The notes below the pieces were generated by a model, which had not been told where the DNA came from, searched no databases, and saw nothing but the letters and a program-made list of their open reading frames with translations. A DNA stretch of 64,000 nt from Tragulus kanchil (Eukaryota; Chordata; Mammalia; Artiodactyla; Tragulidae). Shown in pieces: positions 13,373-23,840 of this stretch. How positions within the stretch are numbered: position 1 is the stretch's first letter; each line of letters opens with the position of its first letter. The translations under genes were made by a program, and so were the position numbers. The DNA lies in the NCBI GenBank assembly GCA_022376925.1, contig JAIOJX010000005.1, positions 92,787,001 to 92,851,000 on the forward strand. The letters run 5' to 3'.

Positions 13373-13959
13373 CCAAAATTTTAAAAAAAATTCTCAAATT
13401 CATAAATATGCTAGATCATATAATGTCCCTTGATAAACTATTTTCTAAACATGAAAGTCAATGTTGGTTGTCAAGTTTTTATACCGTCAGAGGCATCTGA
13501 TCGGTCGCTGTAGTGTATCTTAAAATTTATTTCTGGAAATCAGAACTTGGACTTGATAATCATTAGGACAACTTATACCAGTATGCAAATTACTTCTCCA
13601 CCAAAGAACTGTCAACAGCCGCCTGCTTTTCTCTGCTGCAAGTGTTGGCTTTCCTTGATCGATTTTTGAGAATGAGAGTTAATACTGAATTTAATTAGAC
13701 TTTATCTGATTAAGGGACTTTTTTCTTCATTTTGTTGTTAAATAAAACATTTCTAAAATAGACTCAACCATCCAAGTGAAGTCAGTTATGACTTCAAAGG
13801 AGTAGGCATGAAGGCAATGCCTGAGACGCTGACAATTCTTTCCTGACCTCAGCGGTGTAAATAATTTATAAATCACTTCTGCTATATTTCTTGAATCTTT
13901 ATTACACTTTACAATTTAAAAGATTAAAAACAAAAACAAAAATCAACAGTGACTAGACT

Positions 13960-14098
13960 GTTGTTCAGTCGCTAAGTTGTGTCTGGCTCTGTGACCCCCA
14001 TGGACTGCAGCATGCCAGGCTGCCCTGACCTTCACCAACTCCCTGAGTTTGCTCAGATTCATGTTCATTGAGTCAGTGATGCTATCCAACGATTGCTG
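13960..14098 (-). mobile_element. BovB LINE fragment, copy B
   Basis: Second copy of 12851-12988 through TD6. Confidence 0.83.
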
Positions 14099-14867
14099 GT
14101 TTGAAATGTTAGGATGGAAATAGTCACAATAAGAGTACCAAATAAAGTGTATTTAGAAAAGGTACTCATGGTGATAAAGCACAGGAAAATTCTAGACCAA
14201 AAGTTCAGTATCACAAAATTCTCAAATTCAGGGCTTCCCTGGTGCTCCAGTGGATAAACAGTGCCTTGCAGTGCAAGGGGCGCCGGTTTGATCCCTGGCC
14301 GGGGAAGACCCCACGTGCTGCGGAGTGGCTGGACTGGTATGTCCAATTACAAGCCAGCACTCTAGAGCATATGCGCCCATAGCCAGTGCTCTACAATGAG
14401 AGATTACTGTAAAGGGAGGCCCACACAGGTCAAAGAATAAAGATGGATGAAAATAAATAAGTAAAAAAATCAATAAAAAGAGACCAAAATTTTAAAAAAA
14501 ATTCTCAAATTCATAAATATGCTAGATCATATAATGTCCCTTGATAAACTATTTTCTAAACATGAAAGTCAATGTTGGTTGTCAAGTTTTTATACCGTCA
14601 GAGGCATCTGATCGGTCGCTGTAGTGTATCTTAAAATTTATTTCTGGAAATCAGAACTTGGACTTGATAATCATTAGGACAACTTATACCAGTATGCAAA
14701 TTACTTCTCCACCAAAGAACTGTCAACAGCCGCCTGCTTTTCTCTGCTGCAAGTGTTGGCTTTCCTTGATCGATTTTTGAGAATGAGAGTTAATACTGAA
14801 TTTAATTAGACTTTATCTGATTAAGGGACTTTTTTCTTCATTTTGTTTTTTTAAATAAAACATTTCT

Positions 14868-15157
14868 GACTGATTTAAAAAAAAAAAAAGAAATTCAATT
14901 TTTGAGTGGATAATAAAAGTCTGCCAATGTCTAGGTCAATTCTTCCAAAAGGTTTGAGTTCTTCACTCCAAAAACTGTATAGTTCAACACTGACATAAGA
15001 TCTTTAAGGTGATATGCCTTGGTATACTTTCAGTTAAGAGATAACTGGACAACATAAGCAGCCAATTACATGACTGACAGAATACTAGCTTCACAGAGCA
15101 CAATTTATTTTGTTGTCTTTTTCTTTTTTCTTTCGTCTTCTTAATTAACAATTACTG
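14868..15157. other. Intronic stretch with no recognised feature
   Basis: Begins with an A run and contains plain AT-rich sequence. Nothing coding or repetitive is recognisable. Confidence 0.45.
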
Positions 15158-15345
15158 TGAAGCCAGGTGGTGCTAGTGGTAAAGAACCCGCCTGCAGGAG
15201 ACAGAAGAGATGCAGGTTCAATCCCTGGGTCAGGAAGATCCCCTGGAGTAGGCATGGCCGCCCTCTCCAGTGTTTTTGTCTGAAGAATTCCATGGACAGA
15301 GGATCTTGGCAGGGGGCTACAGTCCCTGGGGTTGCAAAGAGTCAC
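15158..15345 (+). mobile_element. Bov-A type SINE, plus strand
   Basis: Typical ruminant Bov-A sequence: AAAGAACCCGCCTGCAGGAG, GGTTCAATCCCTGGGTCAGG, TTCCATGGACAGAGGATCTT and a final GGGGTTGCAAAGAGTCAC. Single copy in the window at this locus. Confidence 0.85.
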
Positions 15346-15552
15346 AAATGAAGTGATCTGGTACCCACACATGTGAAGATACAGAGGGACACTGCTGAGG
15401 GAAGCCTTCCTCTGCCACGTTTCCTAGCACTGGCCTCAAGTGTCCCTTCTACTGATGAAAAACGACACACACTTGAGGCAGTGGGAAAAAATGGTCATTT
15501 GATGACTTCTGTTTCTAATCTCCAAACATGCAATTCCAACACGTATAATGTT

Positions 15553-15587
15553 GAGGGTTGGGGTGGGGGGGGGGCTGTTGGTGGGGT
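15553..15587 (+). other. G-rich tract with quadruplex potential
   Basis: Four or more runs of at least three G lie within 35 bases, including one run of ten. Quadruplex formation is predicted from the pattern only; the long run is also prone to sequencing error. Confidence 0.45.
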
Positions 15588-15879
15588 TTTTTGGTGCTGA
15601 AAGAGTAGGTTTGTTTAGGCCTCCAGTGGACTCTGGCACTGCTACAAACTGCACAAACTCACACACTCTGAACGAGGAGTGATCTGACTGTACACAGCGT
15701 AGGGCCTAGACCCAATTTCCAAATCTAACTGCTTCATCACCACAGCTAACCTTAATGTCTCTACCTGTAAAATTGGGAAGCTAATTTCTTAAGAGTACTT
15801 CAGAGATACTAAGAAATGTTAAAATGTTCAAAGACTAGTCATGTGTATATCTGGATGTGTGGCATAACAGAGAACCATA

Positions 15880-16240
15880 GTACTTAGTGCTGTCATAACT
15901 ACCTACCACAAACTAGGCGGCTTAAATCACAGAAAATTAAGTTGGAAATTTTAAATTTTAAATTCTGGAAGCTAGAAGTCCAAAATGAAGGGGCATCAGG
16001 GCTGGAATGTTCTGAGGACTGTGAGGGATGGCCAAATTCTTCCTATGTCTCCATACTGTCTACCCTCTATGTGTATCAAAGCCCACATTTTCCCCTTTTT
16101 AAAAATGCATCAGTTATACTGGGTTAGGGTTCACTCTAATGAATTCACTTTGATTATCTATGTAAAGATTCTGTTTCCAAACAAGGTCACAATCTGAGAT
16201 TCATCAACATATGAATTGTGGGTGGACACAATTCAATAAT
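15880..16240. mobile_element. Old interspersed repeat of unresolved family, copy A
   Basis: The segment with TACCACAAACTAGGCGGCTT, TTCTGGAAGCTAGAAGTCCA, TTTCCAAACAAGGTCACAAT and GGACACAATTCAATAA is a familiar dispersed mammalian repeat, but I cannot name the family with confidence. Its right part is repeated at 17016-17297 through TD7. Confidence 0.5.
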
Positions 16241-16244
16241 ATAA

Positions 16245-16320
16245 CATATGCAGACATGTATGTGTATATGTGTACATTGTATATATGCATGCATATATGC
16301 TATGTATGTTTGCATATAAC
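16245..16320. repeat. TG/TA-rich microsatellite, copy A
   Basis: Irregular alternating purine-pyrimidine run with ATGTATGTGTATATGTGTAC and a nearby TATATGCATGCATATATGC. Second copy at about 17301-17376. Confidence 0.7.
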
Positions 16321-16367
16321 TAGAACCATTCTAATCAATTATTAAGACACTTTAACTGAACTGCTTT

Positions 16368-16622
16368 TTTAAATTTTGGCCTCTTCTATTGGTTTTCTAC
16401 TTATTTATCCTCATCTATCTTTATTCTTTGGCCAACTGCAGTGGCCTCTCTCGTTGCAGAGCACCAACTCTGGGTGCATGCGCTCCAGAGCACTGGCTCC
16501 TAACTAGACACACTGTTGCAGCCACTCCACAACACATGGGATCTTCCCAGGCCAGGGATCAAATCGGTGCCTCTTGCACTGCAAGGTGGACTCTTTACAC
16601 ACTAGACCACCAGGGAAGCCCT
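16368..16622 (-). mobile_element. Lineage-specific SINE, minus strand, copy A
   Basis: Reverse-complement member that ends in CCACCAGGGAAGCCCT at its tRNA-like head. It is diverged and therefore older. It lies next to an L1 3' end in the same orientation. Second copy at 17424-17678 through TD7. Confidence 0.85.
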
Positions 16623-16639
16623 AAACGAACTACTTTCAC

Positions 16640-16850
16640 TCCACTTTTAAGTTTTTTTTTTTTTTTTTATTGAAGTATCATTGATTTACAGTATTGTGTC
16701 AATCGTTACTATACAGCAAAGTATCTCATACATATATATATACTTTTTTTATATATTCTTTTCCATTATGTCTTATCACACTATGCTGAGTATAGTTCCC
16801 TGTGCTATATATTAGGACCTTGCCATTTATTTCATTCCACTTCTAAAGTA
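16640..16850 (-). mobile_element. L1 3' end, minus strand
   Basis: Starts with a T-run (a reversed poly-A) and continues as the reverse complement of the artiodactyl L1 3' UTR (TTATTGAAGTATCATTGATT, then CTATACAGCAAAG). Second copy at 17700-17906 through TD7. Confidence 0.75.
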
Positions 16851-18270
16851 TCTCATATCGCTAGTAATGTGTAGTTTTAACACAGGGTCTGACATTTTTA
16901 ATTCTTTCTAGATTCATAACACAAATCACACACACACATCCATACTTCATACCTAAACAGAGGTATTTCTAGCCAACCAGCCTGAAACAAACATTCAAAA
17001 TAGGTAAATATGCCCTTTAAATTCTGGAAGCTAGAAGTCCAAAATGAAGGGGCATCAGGGCTGGAATGTTCTGAGGACTGTGAGGGATGGCCAAATTCTT
17101 CCTATGTCTCCATACTGTCTACCCTCTATGTGTATCAAAGCCCACATTTTCCCTTTTAAAATGCATCAGTTATACTGGGTTAGGGTTCACTCTAATGAAT
17201 TCACTTTGATTATCTATGTAAAGATTCTGTTTCCAAACAAGGTCACAATCTGAGATTCATCAACATATGAATTGTGGGTGGACACAATTCAATAATATAA
17301 CATATGCAGACATGTATGTGTATATGTGTACATTGTATATATGCATGCATATATGCTATGTATGTTTGCATATAACTAGAACCATTCTAATCAATTATTA
17401 AGACACTTTAACTGAACTGCTTTTTTAAATTTTGGCCTCTTCTATTGGTTTTCTACTTATTTATCCTCATCTATCTTTATTCTTTGGCCAACTGCAGTGG
17501 CCTCTCTCGTTGCAGAGCACCAACTCTGGGTGCATGCGCTCCAGAGCACTGGCTCCTAACTAGACACACTGTTGCAGCCACTCCACAACACATGGGATCT
17601 TCCCAGGCCAGGGATCAAATCGGTGCCTCTTGCACTGCAAGGTGGACTCTTTACACACTAGACCACCAGGGAAGCCCTAAACGAACTACTTTCACTCCAC
17701 TTTTAAGTTTTTTTTTTTTTTTTTATTGAAGTATCATTGATTTACAGTATTGTGTCAATCGTTACTATACAGCAAAGTATCTCATACATATATATATACT
17801 TTTTTTATATATTCTTTTCCATTATGTCTTATCACACTATGCTGAGTATAGTTCCCTGTGCTATATATTAGGACCTTGCCATTTATTTCATTCCACTTCT
17901 AAAGTATCTCATATCGCTAGTAATGTGTAGTTTTAACACAGGGTCTGACATTTTTAATTCTTTCTAGATTCATAACACAAATCACACACACACATCCATA
18001 CTTCATACCTAAACAGAGGTATTTCTAGCCAACCAGCCTGAAACAAACATTCAAAATAGGTAAATATGCCCTAGTTTCCAATGTAGGTAAAGATTACAGT
18101 GTAACTGGCAGGAATGTGCAAGCAGGCAATAGTTTAATTTAGTGGGTAAGCCAAATCATGATAGTTCACTTGAAAAATAAAGACATTTGAGAAAGTGATG
18201 CTGTTACAATTAACTGTGGAATGCAAGAACATTTAAACTTCAAGTCATACAAATACATTTTGCATATATT

Positions 18271-18588
18271 TTTTAAATATTTATTTATTTATTTATTTTG
18301 GCGGGGTGGAGAGGGAGGGGGGCAGGCAGGTCACTTCTATCGGTCTTTCATTTATCTATTTTTCATCCATCTTTGTTCTTTGGCCCATGTGGGCCTCCCA
18401 TCACAGTGGCCTCTGCTGTCGCAGAGCACCGGCTCTGGGCGCATGCGCTCCAGAGCTCCAGCTCAGTAATTGGACACGTTGGTCCAGCCGCCCAGTGGCA
18501 CGTGAGATCTTTCCAGGCCAGGGATCGAACCGGCGCCCCTTGCACTCCAAGGCGGTGTCCTTACCCACTGGACCACCAGGGAAGCCCT
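18271..18588 (-). mobile_element. Lineage-specific SINE, minus strand, TD8 copy A
   Basis: Full-length member with a TTTA-repeat tail. Compared with its TD8 partner at 19388-19704 it differs at about 17 positions between 18386 and 18574, although the flanks of both copies are almost identical. That makes it unlike every other duplicated SINE in the window. Confidence 0.88.
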
Positions 18589-18931
18589 GCATATTTACTT
18601 TTTAAGAGAAATGTTTATTCAGCACATTTGGGCCTTGAGAATTTGAAAATAACTGACTCGCTTTTCCTGTTATATGTGTGTTAACACAAAATGTAAATGC
18701 TGTTATGCGGTTCCAGTCCCCACAACACCCTGCCTTCGTGCTGACTTATTCGTACACACCTCTCAGAAGAAAATATTCACAGTTCAGTTTTCAATGGATA
18801 AGTGCTTTCACCCTTATGAAATGTACAAAGTGCTCCTCCTGAAACTTTTAACAAAGGATAATTTGTTAAGATTCAAGTGCCTTTGCTCTTTCATTTTAAA
18901 AACTTTTAAACAGTTTTAAAAGATCATGACT

Positions 18932-19016
18932 GGGCTTCCCTGGTGGTCCAGTGGGTAAGGACACCGCCTTGCAGTGCAAGAGACACCGGTTCGATCCCTG
19001 GCCTGGGAAGATCCCA
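18932..19016 (+). mobile_element. Lineage-specific SINE head, cut at the TD8 joint
   Basis: Only the first 85 bases of the SINE at 20051 are present before the filler at 19017-19032. The truncation coincides with the TD8 joint and is therefore not a natural end. Confidence 0.85.
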
Positions 19017-19387
19017 AGTTTTTTCCCAAGTCCGCTAGTAATGTGTAGTTTTAACACAGGGTCTGACATTTTAATTCTTTCTAGATTCATAACACAAATC
19101 ACACACACACATCCATACTTCATACCTAAACAGAGGTATTTCTAGCCAACCAGCCTGAAACAAACATTCAAAATAGGTAAATATGCCCTAGTTTCCAATG
19201 TAGGTAAAGATTACAGTGTAACTGGCAGGAATGTGCAAGCAGGCAATAGTTTAATTTAGTGGGTAAGCCAAATCATGATAGTTCACTTGAAAAATAAAGA
19301 CATTTGAGAAAGTGATGCTGTTACAATTAACTGTGGAATGCAAGAACATTTAAACTTCAAGTCATACAAATACATTTTGCATATATT

Positions 19388-19704
19388 TTTTAAATATTTA
19401 TTTATTTATTTATTTTGGCGGGGTGGAGAGGGAGGGGGGCAGGCAGGTCACTTCTATCGGTCTTTCATTTATGTATTTTCATCCATCTTTGTTCTTTGGC
19501 CCGTGTGGGCCTCCCATCACAGTGGCCTCTGCTGTCGCAGAGCACCGGCTCTGGGCGCATGCGCCCCAGAGCTCCAGCTCGGCAATTGGACACATCGGTC
19601 CAGCTGCCGCGCGGCATGTGGGATCTTCCCAGGCCAGGGATTGAACAGGCGCCCCTTGTACTGCAAGGCGGTGTCCTTACCCACTGGACCACCAGGGAAG
19701 CCCT
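19388..19704 (-). mobile_element. Lineage-specific SINE, minus strand, TD8 copy B
   Basis: Partner of 18271-18588. Differences are mostly transitions and include GCATGCGCCCC for GCATGCGCTCC and a different central segment around 19610-19625. One of the two versions may come from reads of another SINE locus or from another allele. Confidence 0.87.
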
Positions 19705-20050
19705 GCATATTTACTTTTTAAGAGAAATGTTTATTCAGCACATTTGGGCCTTGAGAATTTGAAAATAACTGACTCGCTTTTCCTGTTATATGTGTGTTAA
19801 CACAAAATGTAAATGCTGTTATGCGGTTCCAGTCCCCACAACACCCTGCCTTCGTGCTGACTTATTCGTACACACCTCTCAGAAGAAAATATTCACAGTT
19901 CAGTTTTCAATGGATAAGTGCTTTCACCCTTATGAAATGTACAAAGTGCTCCCCTCCTGAAACTTTTAACAAAGGATAATTTGTTAAGATTCAAGTGCCT
20001 TTGCTCTTTCATTTTAAAAACTTTTAAACAGTTTTTAAAAGATCATGACT

Positions 20051-20356
20051 GGGCTTCCCTGGTGGTCCAGTGGGTAAGGACACCGCCTTGCAGTGCAAGA
20101 GACACCGGTTCGATCCCTGGCCTGGGAAGATCCCACGTGCCCCGGAGTGGCTGGACCCATGTGTCCAATTACCGAGCCAGAGCTCTGGAGCGCATGCGCC
20201 CAGAGCTGATGCTCTGCGACAACAGAGGCCACTGTGATGGGAGGCCCACCCGGGCCAAAGAACAAAGATGGATGAAACTGAATAAACGAGAAAAACCAAT
20301 ATAAGTGGCCCGCCCGCCCCACTCCCTCCCCACCCCAGCCACCCCCCCAAAAAAAG
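20051..20356 (+). mobile_element. Lineage-specific SINE, full length with target-site duplication
   Basis: Young, full-length copy with the B box GGTTCGATCCC and a central part with GCGCATGCGCCCAGAG. Direct repeats containing AAAAGATCATGACTG flank it (20037-20051 and about 20357-20372), which proves retroposition and fixes the insertion boundaries. Confidence 0.92.
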
Positions 20357-20454
20357 AAAAAGATCATGACTGTTTATAAAGGTTTACCTAAGGTGACTCT
20401 GTCACATCAGGTTAAAAATTAGATGACATCACAAAGGGTTTTTCCTTTGGGCGA

Positions 20455-21005
20455 TTTTTGGTGTGGTCAATAAAACATAAAATTTACCATCTAAATCTTT
20501 TTTTAATGTACAGTACAGTAGTGTTAACTATATGCACAGATCTCAGATCTCTAGAAGTTCCTCTTCTTGTAAAATGGATCACATAACCACTGAGTGACTC
20601 GGTTTCCCTCCCTGGGCCCCTGGCACCACCACTGTACTTTCTAAGATTCTGACTATTTTTGATACCTCATATAACTGGAAAACTGGAATCATGCAATATT
20701 TGTCTTTTTGTGACTGGCTTATTTCACTTTTCACTTAGTAAAATGTCCTCAAGCTTCATCCACCTTGTAGCATATGACAAGATTTCCTTTCTTTTAAGCC
20801 TGAATAACATCCTGTATGTGCATATCATCTTTTCTTTATCCTTTTATCTGCTGATGAACATTTAGGTTGCTTCCAGCTCTTTGCTATTGTGAATAATGCT
20901 GCAATGAACATGGGTATAAACCTATCTCTGAGATGTTGTTTTCAACTCTTTTGTATATATACCCAGAAGTAGGACCACTGGATCATATGAAAAATTTATG
21001 CCAAG
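20455..21005 (-). mobile_element. Old L1M 3' region, minus strand
   Basis: Reverse complement of the old L1M 3' region, recognisable from GGCTTATTTCACTTTTCACT, TGTGAATAATGCTGCAATGA and CCACTGGATCATATG. The DNAJC19 pseudogene lies immediately to the right and probably inserted into or beside this element. Second copy at 21574-22124 through TD9. Confidence 0.75.
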
Positions 21006-21029
21006 GCTTTGATTTGGCTTGTGCTAATT

Positions 21030-21532
21030 ATTTTTTTTAATTTTTAGCTTTGAGGCATTTTATTACATAAAAAAGACCCTGGTACCTGTATTCATAGATG
21101 AATAAGAACTTAAAATTCACCATACATTTGCTTCATTTTTTAGTCTGATTTTCTAGTAAATCTTAAGTTTCATTGATTTTGGCTGCTATACAAGGAGACC
21201 TTCTCTTGTGTATGTGATTTTAAAGCACAATTCATCACTGAGCATCTTTCATTTTTTCTCTATTGGCAGTAGGGCTTACACCTAATATTAACGCTGCTTC
21301 CCATTTCATCATTTTCGGTTCAAACTCACCTCTGTAATAGCCACCATTGAAGGCAGATTCCAGTAGATTTTGAAAAATTTGTTTTACTTGGAGCTCCATA
21401 TGCTTCTTAGCTTGCAAAGCATGACAGCCTGCAAGTCCTACAGCAGCAATGGTGAGTCCAACTGCTGCCACTGTACTGGTCACGGCACCCACTTGGCTCC
21501 CGTCTCCACTAGGATTGTGGCTCATCCCAGCC
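21030..21532 (-). pseudogene. DNAJC19P: DNAJC19 (TIM14-like) processed pseudogene, copy A
   Basis: DNAJC19 is a small J-protein of the mitochondrial import motor. The minus strand at 21483-21133 keeps the full length of the normal coding region, 117 codons including the stop, without net indels. Conserved pieces such as KHMELQVKQIFQ, ALILGVSPTAN and AAKINE are visible. It is dead: the start ATG has become GTG, codons 83 and 84 (two Arg in the functional gene) are both TGA, there are further stops, and the HPD signature of the J domain reads H-I-H. 3' UTR-like sequence and an A-rich end lie at about 21030-21130. Absence of introns indicates retroposition. Its 5' limit coincides with the TD9 joint. 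Confidence 0.88.
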
Positions 21533-22148
21533 AAAAATTAGATGACATCACAAAGGGTTTTTCCTTTGGGCGATTTTTGGTGTGGTCAATAAAACATAAA
21601 ATTTACCATCTAAATCTTTTTTTAATGTACAGTACAGTAGTGTTAACTATATGCACAGATCTCAGATCTCTAGAAGTTCCTCTTCTTGTAAAATGGATCA
21701 CATAACCACTGAGTGACTCGGTTTCCCTCCCTGGGCCCCTGGCACCACCACTGTACTTTCTAAGATTCTGACTATTTTTGATACCTCATATAACTGGAAA
21801 ACTGGAATCATGCAATATTTGTCTTTTTGTGACTGGCTTATTTCACTTTTCACTTAGTAAAATGTCCTCAAGCTTCATCCACCTTGTAGCATATGACAAG
21901 ATTTCCTTTCTTTTAAGCCTGAATAACATCCTGTATGTGCATATCATCTTTTCTTTATCCTTTTATCTGCTGATGAACATTTAGGTTGCTTCCAGCTCTT
22001 TGCTATTGTGAATAATGCTGCAATGAACATGGGTATAAACCTATCTCTGAGATGTTGTTTTCAACTCTTTTGTATATATACCCAGAAGTAGGACCACTGG
22101 ATCATATGAAAAATTTATGCCAAGGCTTTGATTTGGCTTGTGCTAATT

Positions 22149-22651
22149 ATTTTTTTTAATTTTTAGCTTTGAGGCATTTTATTACATAAAAAAGACCCTG
22201 GTACCTGTATTCATAGATGAATAAGAACTTAAAATTCACCATACATTTGCTTCATTTTTTAGTCTGATTTTCTAGTAAATCTTAAGTTTCATTGATTTTG
22301 GCTGCTATACAAGGAGACCTTCTCTTGTGTATGTGATTTTAAAGCACAATTCATCACTGAGCATCTTTCATTTTTTCTCTATTGGCAGTAGGGCTTACAC
22401 CTAATATTAACGCTGCTTCCCATTTCATCATTTTCGGTTCAAACTCACCTCTGTAATAGCCACCATTGAAGGCAGATTCCAGTAGATTTTGAAAAATTTG
22501 TTTTACTTGGAGCTCCATATGCTTCTTAGCTTGCAAAGCATGACAGCCTGCAAGTCCTACAGCAGCAATGGTGAGTCCAACTGCTGCCACTGTACTGGTC
22601 ACGGCACCCACTTGGCTCCCGTCTCCACTAGGATTGTGGCTCATCCCAGCC
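22149..22651 (-). pseudogene. DNAJC19P: DNAJC19 processed pseudogene, copy B
   Basis: Second copy at offset +1119 through TD9, with the same inactivating changes, including the adjacent TGA pair. It shows the natural flank beyond 22651. Probably the same locus counted twice. Confidence 0.85.
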
Positions 22652-23529
22652 CACCAAGACTACACCTCTGTCACAAAGCAACGGGGCCACCACCTCCTCT
22701 CCAATCATTATCATTTATTTCTTTCTCTTGACTTTGAATTTTCTTTGCTCTTCTTTTTCTACATCTTTTTAGATAGTGGGGTAAGTTGCTTATTTGAGAT
22801 GTTTCTTGTTTCTTGAGGAAGTCTGGTATTGCTATGAACTTCCCTCTTAGAACTGCTTTTGCTGCATCCCATAAAGTTTGTAAGGTTGTTTTCATTTTCA
22901 TTTGTCTGGAGATATTTTCTGCTTTCTTCTTTGATTTTATTGTTGACCCACTGGTTTTTCAGTAGCCTGTTGTTTAGTCTCCATGTGTTTTGTTCCTTTC
23001 TCATTTTTCTTTCTGTTTGATTTCTAGTTTCATACAATTGTGGTCAGAAGATATGTTTGAAATAATTTCTTTCCTCCTAGGTCTTTAATCTATTTTGAGT
23101 TAATTTTTATATATGGTGAAAAGTAAGGGTCCAGATTAATTCTTTTCAGCATGGGTATTCAGTTTTCCTATTACTACTTGTTAAAGAGACTATCCTTTCC
23201 CATTGTACAGCCTTGGCACCTATGTCAATGAAAAGGTTTATTTCTGGGCTATTATCTACACATCTGTCTTTATGCTAGTATAATTGTGGGCATTTTTTTT
23301 TTCAATTCTCAGGTCCTGGGACTTCTGGTACTCAGTTTCCCCACTCCTGACTGTGAGGAGTGGCTGCACCACAAGATGCTCAGAGTTTGCTACCTTGGGC
23401 GACGCAGGAATCACAGGGATGCTTCAGCAGGATGTGGGCAGTGCCTTGGCTACTGGGTCAGACTAGGTCCCACAGAGGCTCCTGGTTGGATTCCGAGTCC
23501 TGCACAAACTAATTGTAGGCATTTCCAAG

Positions 23530-23840
23530 ATTTATTTATTGTTATTATTTTTTGGCTACGGTGGGTTTTCCTTGTTGCAAGTGTTTTCTCTAGTTGCAGT
23601 GAACAGGAGCTACTCTTTGTTGTAGTGCATGGGGTCCTTCGCTTCTCTCTTGTTGCAAAGCAGCGTTCTAGGCATGTGGGTTCAATAGTTGTGGCTGTCA
23701 GGTTCTAGAGTGTGGACTCAGTAATTGTGGCTCACAGGTTTAGTTGCTCTATTGTATGTGGTATCTTCCCAGACCAGAGATCGAACCAGTGTCCTTGCTT
23801 TGCAAGGAAGATTCTTAACCACTGGACCATCAGGGAAGCC
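23530..23840 (-). mobile_element. CHR/Bov-tA-like tRNA SINE, minus strand
   Basis: Reverse complement of the broadly shared cetartiodactyl SINE: TCAGTAATTGTGGCTCACAG, then CAGAGATCGAACC and CTGGACCATCAGGGAAGCCC. It interrupts the old L1M. The right part is repeated at 24700-24926 through TD10. Confidence 0.8.

Larger units (their letters stand above)
12644..14867. repeat. Tandem duplication TD6
   Basis: Copy A 12644-13754, copy B 13753-14867, joined through two shared bases; offset 1109-1113. Includes the BovB fragment and a SINE. 12644-12774 is triplicated with TD5. Confidence 0.97.
15957..18072. repeat. Tandem duplication TD7
   Basis: Copy A 15957-17016, copy B 17016-18072, offset 1059 falling to 1056 after shortening of two homopolymers near 16095/17152. 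Includes a SINE and an L1 3' end. Confidence 0.97.
17915..20135. repeat. Tandem duplication TD8
   Basis: Copy A 17915-19016, copy B 19033-20135, offset 1117-1119, filler 19017-19032. 17915-18072 is triplicated with TD7. The internal SINE differs at about 17 sites between copies while the rest is almost identical. Confidence 0.97.
20414..22651. repeat. Tandem duplication TD9
   Basis: Copy A 20414-21532, copy B 21533-22651, constant offset 1119, blunt joint. Contains the L1M remnant and the DNAJC19 pseudogene, with no difference that I noticed. Confidence 0.97.

Noticed and set aside
21030..22651. Two independent DNAJC19 retrocopies
   Set aside because: The copies share every inactivating change and lie at the constant TD9 offset of 1119.
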